Assembly (NCBI GenBank): GCA_905236065.1
Contig: CAJONZ010000091.1
Span: 1-52,760 of the forward strand
Direction: 5' to 3'
Source: an uncultured Bacteroidaceae bacterium
Lineage (GTDB): Bacteria > Bacteroidota > Bacteroidia > Bacteroidales > Bacteroidaceae
Length of the DNA stretch: 52,760 nucleotides
Below the pieces are notes generated by a model, which was given only the letters and a program-made list of their open reading frames with translations, was not told the DNA's origin and searched no databases. This document shows, one piece after another, positions 24,847-33,961 of this stretch (the first letter of the stretch is position 1; each line of letters opens with the position of its first letter). A program made the translations under genes and the position numbers.

Positions 24847-26388
24847 TCCATTCCATTGCAATGTCTTACGAATTGTGATTTGTCCGCCCACCGAGTTTCC
24901 GAGCAGGTCGCCATGGTCGAGTCCGAAAGCAAGCTTGCCGCTCCAGCCTTTGGCGAAACGGGGCTTCCAACCTACTTCCGCCATGTAGTATTGCTGGTTT
25001 AGCTTCTCGGCAAAGGGAATGTCGTAGGTTCCCCAATTTTGGGTCAGCGTCAGCATCAGCCGCCAATGCAATTCGGGGGTAGGGTCACCGCTTAGACCGA
25101 AATGCCAGGCTTTCAGGCGGGTATTGTAGAAGGTAATGGTGTGGTCTTCGTTATAGACGGGCGAAGTAAGCAGGGGGTGACCGATGCCCATGCCCCAATG
25201 CTGCCAGCCAGAATAGATGCTGTGGTTGTAGTAGTTGTCACGCCCGTTCATCTTGTCGGGGATGGATTTAGTCTTGTCGTGATAGACGGCACCCGACTGG
25301 TCTTTGGTGCTTACGTGCTCAACGACGACAGAACTGACAAATGGGTTGGCGGGCAGGGTGGCGTCAACGCCCAGCAAGTGGTCTTGGATGCCATATTGCA
25401 GGGTGAGCATGGACTGATCCTCAAAATAGCGCTCAAAATAGGCACCGACCTGCCAGGTTTTGCCGCTGCCGGTACGTCCGTGCCATGCCAGGCGCATGTT
25501 GTAGCTTCCCAGCGTGTTGCCGAGGCTGTTGCTTTCTGTGAAATCGATGATATCGCGGCCTTGGCCTGTGATGGCTCGGAGGAAGGCGCCGCCATTCTGT
25601 GCCATCTTGATGTCTGTAAGTTGCTGACTGGCACGTCCCAGTACATTGTATGCCTTGCCGCCAAACTGCGTAAACATCTGGATGCCGATTTCGAAAGTCA
25701 AGGGAACCTTGGTGGCCGTCTCTTTTCCGAATTTCCAATAGAGGGCTTTTTCATGGTACAGGATGTTGGAGGTGTATTTACCGTTAGGCTTCACAAAATC
25801 CTTCTGCCAGCCTGCATCTGTGGTGATGCCGAAGGATGCTCGCATCTTCCATTTCCACCATCCTTTGGTGTAGGGAAAGCTGAAATAATAAATGTCCAAA
25901 CGGGCTTGTGGGATGGGGTGTGCATTGATACCATTACTCAAACCACCGCTGGTCAGTTCGTTGTTTCTTAAATCGATAAGCCTTTCTTTTGCGCCGATGG
26001 AAAGAACGGCTTTTTTATACCCGGCCTCAAAATAGGCTTGATGCACCATGAACTTGGAAGTGGAGTTTTGGCTGAGTAACAAATCTACGCCATAGCCCCG
26101 TCGCCACTGCCGTGCCGAGTCTGTTTCCAAATCACGAAACGCCCCCACACGTTCATACGCTGAGTTGGCATAGGGAGATACGATTCCATACCGATTGTTT
26201 GACAGCCAGAGCGGTGCCATCGTTCCGCTGCTTACCGTCCCGCTGGCCTCTATATCCAGATGCAAACCGTTTACTAAGTTCTGGGCAGAAACATGGAAGA
26301 CGCTCAGAAACAAGGCTGCACAAGTGTAGAATCGCAAGACCGTACAAACTTTTGTGATTTGAATGCTCATAAAGGTTTCAATGTTCAT
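24841..26388 (-). CDS. Wzi-like capsule assembly outer-membrane beta-barrel
   Basis: 515 residues, or 509 if translation begins at the second ATG (26370). A signal peptide ends near SVFHVSAQ. The mature part starts GLHLDIEASGTVSSGTMAPLW and is built of alternating strands rich in aromatic residues up to the last strand (VGGQITIRKTLQWNGK), consistent with the Bacteroidota capsule assembly Wzi family, which holds polysaccharide at the cell surface. It is the first gene of the minus operon with the lipocalin-like and WecA-like genes. The first codons (ATGAACATTGAAACC) continue a heptad pattern from the untranslated region. No TAnnTTTG box was found upstream. Confidence 0.82.
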   Translation of the reverse strand: MNIETFMSIQITKVCTVLRFYTCAALFLSVFHVSAQNLVNGLHLDIEASGTVSSGTMAPLWLSNNRYGIVSPYANSAYERVGAFRDLETDSARQWRRGYGVDLLLSQNSTSKFMVHQAYFEAGYKKAVLSIGAKERLIDLRNNELTSGGLSNGINAHPIPQARLDIYYFSFPYTKGWWKWKMRASFGITTDAGWQKDFVKPNGKYTSNILYHEKALYWKFGKETATKVPLTFEIGIQMFTQFGGKAYNVLGRASQQLTDIKMAQNGGAFLRAITGQGRDIIDFTESNSLGNTLGSYNMRLAWHGRTGSGKTWQVGAYFERYFEDQSMLTLQYGIQDHLLGVDATLPANPFVSSVVVEHVSTKDQSGAVYHDKTKSIPDKMNGRDNYYNHSIYSGWQHWGMGIGHPLLTSPVYNEDHTITFYNTRLKAWHFGLSGDPTPELHWRLMLTLTQNWGTYDIPFAEKLNQQYYMAEVGWKPRFAKGWSGKLAFGLDHGDLLGNSVGGQITIRKTLQWNGK

Positions 26389-26398
26389 TTTTCATTAC
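26378..26398 (-). repeat. Heptad run over the start of the Wzi-like gene
   Basis: Minus-strand units TGAAAAA, TGAACAT, TGAAACC: three copies of a seven-base pattern containing the ATG at 26388. Confidence 0.5.
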
Positions 26399-26665
26399 CT
26401 CCCTGCCCCTAACTTTCTATAGGGCGACGGGGAAGGGTAGGCGGGGCTATTTTTCATTTTAAAACGTATCTACCCTTCATTTATTGTTAAGTAATGATAA
26501 AAAAATATGATAATCCTCAATGACACCACCACCAAGACCGCGACGCGTTCAAGAGGAAAAGAAAGGAGAAAGTGCCTATTTTGCAGTGCCTTCAAATTTT
26601 TTCTTTCGACTGCCCCGTATTTCGTGGAAAATGCCTAACTTTGCAAAAAATTTCAAGAAAACAAG
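26389..26665. other. Divergent intergenic region, Wzi-like / cardiolipin synthase
   Basis: Holds a GC-rich imperfect palindrome at about 26400-26455 (CCCTGCCCCTA against TAGGCGGGG), an AT-rich stretch, and a plus-strand -7 box. No open frame of note and no minus-strand TAnnTTTG box was seen. Confidence 0.5.
26636..26643 (+). promoter_or_regulatory. -7 box for cardiolipin synthase
   Basis: TAACTTTG fits the consensus exactly and lies 23 bases before the GTG start. A -33 box is not clear. Confidence 0.5.
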
Positions 26666-28006
26666 GTGTTAGGATTAAGAATATTCGCTCTTTTTGTTCT
26701 GGGAATGCTCCTCGTTTTGAGGAATTGGGCCGCTGTGAAGGCAGAGGAGAACGTATCGTCAGATTCAGTGATGGCCCAGCATTATAGGGCGCGTGGACTG
26801 AACGTGACGGACGGTAACGAGGTCTGTTTCTATGACAACGGGCACGATAAATTCGTCGATTTGTTCCGCGAAATCAGGCAGGCACGGTCGTTTGTCCACT
26901 TGGAATATTTCAATTTCAGGAACGACTCCATTGCGGGGCTGTTGTTTGAGCTGCTGGCACAGAAGGTGCGCGAAGGGGTTGAAGTTAGGGCGCTGTACGA
27001 TGATTTCGGAAATTCGTCGAACAACCGTCCCATCAAGTCGGCCATGCACGACAGCATCCGGGGCCTGGGCATTCAGCTCGTGCTGTTCGACCCCATCCGC
27101 TTTCCGTGGGTGAACCACATCATTCCCCGCGACCATCGGAAAATCGTGGTGGTCGATGGGCGTGTGGCGTTTACAGGCGGCATGAATGTGGCGGACTATT
27201 ATATCGACGGCATCAAAGGGGTGGGCGAGTGGCATGATTTGCACATGCGCATCGAAGGGCCGGCGGTGGACGACTTGCACCGCATTTTTACGACAATGTG
27301 GCAGCAGGTGACGGGAGAGTCGATAGCGGGTGTGCGTTATTTTCCTCGCTCGTATGGGGTGGCTTTCTATGATTCACCCGAAGGCGAGGCCGGACAGGAG
27401 GAGGAATGGAACGTAAATCCAAATTTCTATGTGGGGTTGCACCGACATCTTGAGGAAAAGGCCCGCTTGGTGGTGGTTGACCGTTCGCCGGGTAGGGAGT
27501 CGGATGCCATCCGTGATTTGTATGTTACGATGCTGGATGCTGCTCAGCGGAGTGTGAAGCTCATCAATCCGTATTTCGTGCCGACACATGCCGTGAGGAA
27601 GGCGCTGAAGCGGGCGGTGGACCGTGGCGTGGATGTGCAGATTCTGCTTTCGGAGAAAAGCGATATTCCTTTGACGCCGGAGACGACGCACTATGTGGGC
27701 AACAACCTGATGAAGCGTGGGGCGAGGGTGTTCCTGTTTCAGGGCGGGTTCCACCACACGAAGATGATGATTGTGGATGATGCCTTCTGCACGGTGGGAT
27801 CATCCAATTTGGATGCCCGCAGCCTGCGTTGTGACTATGAGGTAAATACGCTGATTCTTTCCAAGTCTCATGCCTTGCAATTGGTGGAGCTGTTTGAGGA
27901 TCAGAAGCAACGGGCTAAGGAGATACACAAAGGATATTGGCGCAGCCGCCCGCTGTGGAAGCAGTTTGTGGGGTGGTTCGGCAATTTACTGACCCCGGTG
28001 CTGTGA
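26666..28006 (+). CDS. cls: Cardiolipin synthase / phospholipase D family
   Basis: 446 residues with a GTG start at 26666; the -7 box just upstream limits earlier starts. One N-terminal hydrophobic segment (IFALFVLGMLLVL) replaces the two helices of most Cls proteins, which explains the shorter length. Two PLD motifs are present: HRKIVVVDGRVAFTGGMN at about 155 and HHTKMMIVDDAFCTVGSSNLD at about 368, each with the H-x-K-x4-D core and a following Gly-Gly/Ser-Ser. Such enzymes join phosphatidylglycerol (or a second lipid) into cardiolipin at the inner membrane. The GHL10-type gene follows after 39 bases. Confidence 0.9.
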   Translation: MLGLRIFALFVLGMLLVLRNWAAVKAEENVSSDSVMAQHYRARGLNVTDGNEVCFYDNGHDKFVDLFREIRQARSFVHLEYFNFRNDSIAGLLFELLAQKVREGVEVRALYDDFGNSSNNRPIKSAMHDSIRGLGIQLVLFDPIRFPWVNHIIPRDHRKIVVVDGRVAFTGGMNVADYYIDGIKGVGEWHDLHMRIEGPAVDDLHRIFTTMWQQVTGESIAGVRYFPRSYGVAFYDSPEGEAGQEEEWNVNPNFYVGLHRHLEEKARLVVVDRSPGRESDAIRDLYVTMLDAAQRSVKLINPYFVPTHAVRKALKRAVDRGVDVQILLSEKSDIPLTPETTHYVGNNLMKRGARVFLFQGGFHHTKMMIVDDAFCTVGSSNLDARSLRCDYEVNTLILSKSHALQLVELFEDQKQRAKEIHKGYWRSRPLWKQFVGWFGNLLTPVL

Positions 28007-28017
28007 AAAAGAGAATA

Positions 28018-28052
28018 ATGAACAATGGACAATGAAAGTTGAACGATGAAAA
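28018..28052 (+). repeat. Heptad run ending in a start codon
   Basis: ATGAACA, ATGGACA, ATGAAAG, TTGAACG, ATGAAAA: five seven-base units; the last begins exactly at the GHL10 start codon (28046). Confidence 0.75.
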
Positions 28053-29533
28053 AATATTTCTTTTGTCTTTTTCTGTTCTGCCTACAGTTGACGATTGTGG
28101 TGGCGCAGAACCCGAAGCGGGAGTTTCGGGGTGCATGGATTCAGTGCGTGAATGGCCAGTTTTTGGGCCGGTCGCCGGAACAGTCGCGGACGATGCTTGC
28201 CCAGCAGTTGGATGTGTTGCAGGGTGCAGGAATCAATGCCATCATGTTTCAGGTGAGGGCTGAGGGCGATGCTTTATACCAATCGGCCTACGAGCCTTGG
28301 TCGCGCTATCTGACGGGGCGGCAGGGAATGGCTCCGTCGGACGGATGGGATCCCTTGGCATGGATGGTGGAGCAGTGCCATCAGCGAAACATGGAGTGTC
28401 ATGCCTGGATAAATCCATATCGGGCAAAGACGAAGGGAACGACGGCGTTGGCAGCGAACCATGCGGCAGTGAGACATCCTGAACGCATCTTCCAGTATGG
28501 CGATTTGTATATTTTCAACCCTGCGCTGGAGGCTAATCGCCTATATATCTGTATGGTGGTGGAGGACATCCTGACACATTACGATGTGGACGGCATTCAC
28601 ATGGATGATTATTTCTATCCTTACCCAGAGGCGGGGATTCCCATTCCCGACAAGGCGTATTTTCTGCAGGATGGAAGAGGCTTCACGAACATAGCCGATT
28701 GGCGGCGTGACAATGTGAATTTGCTGATTCGTGATATGTTCCACGTGATTCGGGCAGTGAAGCCGTGGGTGAAGTTTGGCATCTCTCCGTTTGGCATCTA
28801 CCGAAACAACCCGATGGGTGAGAACGGGGAGGAGGGCAGTGCCACGTCGGGGTTGCAGAATTATGACGATTTGTATGCGGACGTGGTGTTGTGGGCGAAG
28901 AAGGGCTGGATTGACTACACGATTCCACAAATCTATTGGAACATTGGCACGAAAGTTGCCGACTATGCCGTGCTTTGCTACTGGTGGAATGATTATTGCC
29001 ATGACCGTCCTATCTTCATCGGACAGGATGTGGAGCGGACGGTGAAAGGGGCTGACCCGCAGAATCCAGCACAGCATCAAATGATGGCAAAGTATGATTT
29101 GCAGCGTTCACTTCCCCATGTGATGGGCAGTTGTCAGTGGTATGCGGCTGCCGTGGCCAATAATCCAGGCAATTACCGTTTGATGTTGGAAACGGTCTAT
29201 CACAACACGCCGGCTTTGCAACCCTTGATGCCGTACATAGACGGAAAGGCACCTGGAAAGCCCAGAAAGCTCCGCCTGGAGGTCAACGATATGGATGTAG
29301 CCCTCTGTTGGCAGGCTCCGAAGGCCAAGCATGAGATGGACAAGGCGGTGCAGTATGTGGTCTATCGCTTCAAGCGGGGCGAACGGGTGGATTTGTCGGA
29401 TGTTACACATATATATAATATAACGAGGGAGACGAGGGTTTTGCTGACGGGCAACCAGAAAGGCGATGTCTTCTATGTCACTGCGCTTGACCGGTTGCAA
29501 AATGAGTCGAAGGCAGTGAAGATGAAGTTGTAA
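28046..29533 (+). CDS. GHL10-type (family 10-like) glycosyl hydrolase, exported
   Basis: 495 residues with a signal peptide ending LQLTIVVAQ. KREFRGAWIQCVNGQFLG starts the hydrolase-like domain (PF02638, GHL10/YngK group). AGINAIMFQVRAEGDALY, MECHAWINPYRA, YDVDGIHMDDYFYPYP and WVKFGISPFGIYRN are the successive barrel motifs, with MDDY carrying candidate catalytic acids at about residue 190. The last 100 residues form a fibronectin-III-like module (KPRKLRLEVNDMDVALCWQ). It probably cleaves a glycan or peptidoglycan-linked glycan outside the inner membrane; the substrate is unknown. Confidence 0.85.
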   Translation: MKKYFFCLFLFCLQLTIVVAQNPKREFRGAWIQCVNGQFLGRSPEQSRTMLAQQLDVLQGAGINAIMFQVRAEGDALYQSAYEPWSRYLTGRQGMAPSDGWDPLAWMVEQCHQRNMECHAWINPYRAKTKGTTALAANHAAVRHPERIFQYGDLYIFNPALEANRLYICMVVEDILTHYDVDGIHMDDYFYPYPEAGIPIPDKAYFLQDGRGFTNIADWRRDNVNLLIRDMFHVIRAVKPWVKFGISPFGIYRNNPMGENGEEGSATSGLQNYDDLYADVVLWAKKGWIDYTIPQIYWNIGTKVADYAVLCYWWNDYCHDRPIFIGQDVERTVKGADPQNPAQHQMMAKYDLQRSLPHVMGSCQWYAAAVANNPGNYRLMLETVYHNTPALQPLMPYIDGKAPGKPRKLRLEVNDMDVALCWQAPKAKHEMDKAVQYVVYRFKRGERVDLSDVTHIYNITRETRVLLTGNQKGDVFYVTALDRLQNESKAVKMKL

Positions 29534-29603
29534 GTTGCAAAAAAAATCGACAAATGGAACATTTTTAGGAAGAAGACAGAGGAGATTATTTGCATAAAAA
29601 GTT

Positions 29604-29611
29604 GTAACTTT
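29604..29611 (+). promoter_or_regulatory. -7 box for the DUF5686 gene
   Basis: TAACTTTG matches the consensus; the -33 region is weak. The leader of about 45 bases carries a GAAGGT/ACCTTC hairpin near 29630-29647, shortly before the ATG at 29665. Confidence 0.55.
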
Positions 29612-29664
29612 GCACGCCAAAGATTAGCATGAAGGTGTGAAACCTTCGTTTTCAGGTTTGTCCT

Positions 29665-32307
29665 ATGGATTATATTATCGTGAATATCAAGAAGTTTTTT
29701 CTATTCTATATTGTGTTGTTCCATTCGTTCGTGGCTTTCTCGCAAGTGACGGGAAAGGTTATTGACTCGAAAACCAGACAACCGCTTGACTATGTCTATG
29801 TGTATTACGACAAGCAGGGAGTAGGGGAGCAGACGGACGAGAATGGCCGCTTTGTGTTGAGGGAGGATTCCGCATGGCGGGAACTCACTGTCTCGACCAT
29901 GGGGTATATCACGCAGGTTATCAAGCTGGATCCGGTCGGACACAACAAAAACCTGACGATTCGTCTGGTGCCAGAAGCGCGTCTTTTGGAGGGTGTGACC
30001 GTGCAGGCAAAGAAGAAAAGGTATTCTCGAAAGAACAACCCAGCGGTAGATTTGATGCGCAAGGTGATTGAGCATAAGGTTCAGACGGATTTGCGTGAGA
30101 AGGATTATTACACCTATCAGAAGTATGAGAAGATGACTTTCTCGCTCAATGAATTTACGGAGAAGGTGTTTGAAGATGGGGAGTTCAAGAAGTTTGCCTT
30201 TCTGAAAGACCATGTGGAGCGTTGTGAGGAGACGGGAAAGCTGATTCTGCCTGTCATCGTCCAGGAAAACGTGTCGGACATTTTCTACAGAAAGTCACCG
30301 CACAGTGAGAAGAAACTGATAAAGGGTTCCAGTGACAAGGGTGTGAATGAGTTCATCAATACGGGTGAGATTATCACGACGATGTTGAAGGATGTCTTCA
30401 CGGATGTTGACATTTACGAAAACGAGTGCCGTCTGTTGCAATATCCATTCAAGTCGCCCATCGCAGACAACGCCATCAGTTTCTACCGCTATTATTTGCA
30501 AGACACCATCAAGATTGAGAACGACTCAGTCATCGACGTGGGTTTCCTGCCTAACAATCAGCAGGACTTCGGTTTCTCAGGCCATGTCTATATTCTGAAG
30601 GATTCGACGTATGCGGTGCGAAGGGTAGAGCTGAACATCCCGCGCCGCTCGGATGTGAACTTCGTGGAAAACATGATTATCCGTCAGGATTTGGTTCAAC
30701 TCCCCACAGGCGAGCGGGTCTGCCTCGTCAACGACATGTTGGTGGAACTGAAACTGGCCAGCTGGATTCAGAAGCTGATGGTGCAGCGTACCACCCGGCA
30801 TTTCGACTATTCCTTTGAGCCGATTCCCGACCGTGTGTTCAAAAGCATAAAGGGGGCGACCAAGACAGAGCCTGATGCCAAGATGAAGGACGACTCCTAT
30901 TGGCAGCAGTTCCGACAGGTTGAGTTGACGAAGTCGGAGAGCCAGATGGGGTCGTTCATGGAGAAGCTGCAGAACATCAAGGGCTTCAAGTGGTTCATGT
31001 TCGGTATGAAGGCGTTGATAGAGAACTTCATCGAGACGGCTTCCTCGACCGACAAGAATAAGTTCGACTTCGGCCCCATCAACACCATCATTTCAAGCAA
31101 TGACTACGACTCATGGCGTTTCCGTCTGTCTGGTTTCACGACGGCCCACCTCAATCCGCACTTTTTCCTGGATGGCTATGTGGCTTACGGAACAAGGACG
31201 AAAAATGTCTATGGAATGTTGAAGGCCACTTATTCTTTCAACAAAAAAGCCTACCTGCATCGGGAGTTTCCGAAGAACAATCTCTCCTTCCAGTACTATA
31301 ACGACATCACGAGTCCTTACACCAAGTTCATGACGACGGACAAGGATAACATGTTCATGGCCTTCAAGTCGTCGAAGGTTGACCAGTTCTACCACACCCG
31401 TACCCACAAGTTGGTGTATGACCGGGAATGGGAGAACGGCATGAAATTCTATGCGCATTTCGACAATACGCGGAACGACGCCGTTGACCAACTGTTCTTC
31501 CAACATCTGGGCACGGGGACCCTGACAGAGGAAGGCATGGGAGTGCCGACCAACACCCCTGATGTGTGGGACAATCACATGACAACCACGGAACTGAAGG
31601 CGACGGTCACTTTCGAGCCTGGTGCCACCTACATCAATACCAAGCAGCGACGTCTGAAAATCAACCTCGACGCCCCCATCTTCTTCGTTTCCCACACCAT
31701 GGGTATAAAGGGCTTCCTGGGTGGCCAATACAACTACCACGTCACCGAGGCCGGTATCTACAAGCGTTTCTGGATGGGTTCCTGGGGTAAGATAGATACC
31801 GACATCAAGGCGGGTGCTCAGTGGAGCAAAGTACCATTCCCCTTGCTCATCCACCCTGTGGCCAACGACACCTACATCCTTCAGGACTACAACTTCAACC
31901 TTATCAACATCTGGGAGTTCCTGAACGACCGCTATGCCTCGCTGATGATTAGCTGGGACATGAACGGAAAGATTCTCAATCGCATCCCGCTTTTGAAGAA
32001 GTTGAAGTGGCGTGAGTGGATTGGCATCAACGTGCTGTGGGGAACCCTGACAGACCAAAACAATCCCGCTGCCAGCAACTATACCGACGGAGAATTGTTC
32101 TATTTCCCGGGCCGATTCAGGGAAGACGGCACCTACGATTCCAACACCTACGTCATGGATCCCAAGAAGCCCTACATCGAGGCTGTGGTGGGTGTGCACA
32201 ACATCTTCAAGCTCTTCCATGTCGTCTATGTACGCCGTCTCACCTACCTCGACCATCCGGGCATCAACCGCAACGGTGTGCGTTTCATCTTCCGCATGAC
32301 GTTCTGA
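29665..32307 (+). CDS. DUF5686 outer-membrane protein with carboxypeptidase-regulatory-like domain
   Basis: 880 residues. After a signal peptide ending FVAFSQ comes a CarboxypepD_reg-like domain at about 27-110 (VTGKVIDSKTRQPLDYVYVYY, NGRFVLR, STMGYITQVIKL). The rest is the DUF5686 region: a helical segment with KYEKMTFSLNEFTEKVFEDG and then a long beta-barrel-like part ending HPGINRNGVRFIFRMTF, whose final Phe is typical of outer-membrane proteins. Members are widespread in Bacteroidota and have no settled function. It appears to be transcribed alone. Confidence 0.85.
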   Translation: MDYIIVNIKKFFLFYIVLFHSFVAFSQVTGKVIDSKTRQPLDYVYVYYDKQGVGEQTDENGRFVLREDSAWRELTVSTMGYITQVIKLDPVGHNKNLTIRLVPEARLLEGVTVQAKKKRYSRKNNPAVDLMRKVIEHKVQTDLREKDYYTYQKYEKMTFSLNEFTEKVFEDGEFKKFAFLKDHVERCEETGKLILPVIVQENVSDIFYRKSPHSEKKLIKGSSDKGVNEFINTGEIITTMLKDVFTDVDIYENECRLLQYPFKSPIADNAISFYRYYLQDTIKIENDSVIDVGFLPNNQQDFGFSGHVYILKDSTYAVRRVELNIPRRSDVNFVENMIIRQDLVQLPTGERVCLVNDMLVELKLASWIQKLMVQRTTRHFDYSFEPIPDRVFKSIKGATKTEPDAKMKDDSYWQQFRQVELTKSESQMGSFMEKLQNIKGFKWFMFGMKALIENFIETASSTDKNKFDFGPINTIISSNDYDSWRFRLSGFTTAHLNPHFFLDGYVAYGTRTKNVYGMLKATYSFNKKAYLHREFPKNNLSFQYYNDITSPYTKFMTTDKDNMFMAFKSSKVDQFYHTRTHKLVYDREWENGMKFYAHFDNTRNDAVDQLFFQHLGTGTLTEEGMGVPTNTPDVWDNHMTTTELKATVTFEPGATYINTKQRRLKINLDAPIFFVSHTMGIKGFLGGQYNYHVTEAGIYKRFWMGSWGKIDTDIKAGAQWSKVPFPLLIHPVANDTYILQDYNFNLINIWEFLNDRYASLMISWDMNGKILNRIPLLKKLKWREWIGINVLWGTLTDQNNPAASNYTDGELFYFPGRFREDGTYDSNTYVMDPKKPYIEAVVGVHNIFKLFHVVYVRRLTYLDHPGINRNGVRFIFRMTF

Positions 32308-32402
32308 TTTTCCACACTGAATTCTTTAGGGTAAATGCACAAATGCTAAAGCGGGATTTATCTACTTTTATGGCTCCAAAAGGAAATAAAAAACCAAAAA
32401 TC

Positions 32403-32433
32403 TTGCTATTTTGGTTTCCATGCCGTACCTTTG
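32403..32433 (+). promoter_or_regulatory. Promoter of the PurF-like operon, within a hairpin
   Basis: TTG at 32403-32405 and TACCTTTG at 32426-32433 are 20 bases apart. The -33 box lies in the loop of a nine-pair inverted repeat, AAACCAAAA (32391-32399) and TTTTGGTTT (32409-32417). The hairpin could end transcription from the DUF5686 gene or act as an operator; it lacks a T-run. Confidence 0.6.
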
Positions 32434-32461
32434 CATAAGTTTTAACACAACATAAGATAAT

Positions 32462-33961
32462 ATGGGAGGTTTTTTTGGTACCGTATCCATTCAGAAGTGC
32501 ATTGCGGACCTTTTTTATGGTACAGATTACCAGTCGCATCTTGGGACGAAGCGCGGCGGTATGGCTACCTACAGTGAGGAAAAAGGTTTTTTCCGTTCCA
32601 TTCATAATCTTGAAAATACTTACTTCCGTACCCGTTTTGAGTCAGAGTTGGGCAAATTCCACGGCAATGCCGGCATCGGCGTCATCAGTGATACTGACGC
32701 TCAACCCCTTCTGATGAACTCCCACCTGGGCCGCTTTGCACTTGTGACAGTGGCTAAAATCAACAACATGGAGGATATTGCCGAAAAGTTGTTGAACGAG
32801 AACATGGTGCTGAGTGAATTCAGCTCTGGCAAAATCAATCCCACAGAACTTATCGGTCTTTTAATCATAAAAGGAAAATCATTCGTCGATGGCATCGAAA
32901 ACGTCTTTCGCACCATCGTCGGCTCCTGCTCCGTGCTTTTACTCACCGAGGACGGAATCATTGCCGCCCGCGACTCCTGGGGGCGCACCCCGATTGTGCT
33001 TGGACGGAAAGACGGTGCCATGGCCGCAACCAGCGAGTCTTCCGCCTTCCCCAACCTGGGCTATGAGATTTCGTACTACGTCGGGCCCGGCGAAATCGTC
33101 CGCCTGCGTCCCGATGGCATGGAGCAGTTGCGCAAGCCCAACAAAGGCAATCAGATATGCTCCTTCCTCTGGATTTACTACGGCTTTCCCACATCCAGCT
33201 ATGAGGGTAAGACCGTCGAGGAAGTGCGTTTCGAGACGGGGCGCGTAATGGGCGAAAACGACGACACACCCATCGACAGCGTCGGCGGCATTCCCGACTC
33301 CGGGAATGGCATGGCGCTCGGCTATGCGGCAGGCCACCACGTACCCTACATCCGTGGCATCTCCAAGTACACACCCACATGGCCACGCTCCTTCATGCCT
33401 GTCAATCAGGAAATGAGAAACCTGGTTGCCAAGATGAAGCTCATCCCCAACCAGGCCATGCTACAGGACAAACGCTGCCTCTTCTGCGACGACTCCATCG
33501 TCCGGGGCACACAGTTGCGCAACAACTCCAAGAAGCTGAAGGAACTCGGTGCCAAGGAGGTACACATGCGAATCGCCTGCCCTCCGCTGATTTACGCCTG
33601 TCCCTTCATCAACTTCTCTGCCAGCAAAAACGAACTGGAGCTGATTGCCCGCCGAGTCATCAAAGACCTGGAGACAGGCAGCCAGAAAGCCACCATGCTT
33701 GACGACGCACCCACGGCAGAGTGCATCGACGTGCCCGAGGAGCGCCTGCAATGCTATGTGAAGACAGACTCTCCTGAATACACTCGCATGGTAAACGAAA
33801 TTGCCCGCCGACTCAATCTCGACTCCCTGAAATTCTCCAAGTTGGAGACGCTTGTCAAAGCCATCGGATTGGAAAAGAGCCAAATCTGCACCCACTGTTT
33901 CGACGGTAGCTCTTTCTATACACTGAAACAAGAAAACATTATAAAATATGATAATGAATAA
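32462..33961 (+). CDS. Amidophosphoribosyltransferase-like protein lacking the glutaminase cysteine
   Basis: 499 residues. It has the two-domain plan of PurF: an N-terminal Ntn-hydrolase-like glutaminase domain (about 1-240) and a phosphoribosyltransferase domain (about 240-470) with the PRPP-binding signature LFCDDSIVRGTQL at about 340. In PurF the Met is removed and Cys-2 is the nucleophile (MCG...), but here the start is MGGFFGTV, so residue 2 is glycine. Other conserved glutaminase parts remain (LGTKRGGMATYSEEKGF, GNAGIGVISDTDAQPLL, SCSVLLLTEDGIIAARDSWGRTPIV). It can hardly take ammonia from glutamine; ammonia use or a regulatory role is possible. As I recall, Bacteroides relatives have the same MGGFFG start, which would make this a family trait and not an error. 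Confidence 0.85.
   Translation: MGGFFGTVSIQKCIADLFYGTDYQSHLGTKRGGMATYSEEKGFFRSIHNLENTYFRTRFESELGKFHGNAGIGVISDTDAQPLLMNSHLGRFALVTVAKINNMEDIAEKLLNENMVLSEFSSGKINPTELIGLLIIKGKSFVDGIENVFRTIVGSCSVLLLTEDGIIAARDSWGRTPIVLGRKDGAMAATSESSAFPNLGYEISYYVGPGEIVRLRPDGMEQLRKPNKGNQICSFLWIYYGFPTSSYEGKTVEEVRFETGRVMGENDDTPIDSVGGIPDSGNGMALGYAAGHHVPYIRGISKYTPTWPRSFMPVNQEMRNLVAKMKLIPNQAMLQDKRCLFCDDSIVRGTQLRNNSKKLKELGAKEVHMRIACPPLIYACPFINFSASKNELELIARRVIKDLETGSQKATMLDDAPTAECIDVPEERLQCYVKTDSPEYTRMVNEIARRLNLDSLKFSKLETLVKAIGLEKSQICTHCFDGSSFYTLKQENIIKYDNE

Noticed and set aside
31111-32256. 381-residue minus-strand frame over the DUF5686 gene
   Set aside because: Val/Glu/Gly/His-rich antisense shadow of a C-rich coding stretch.
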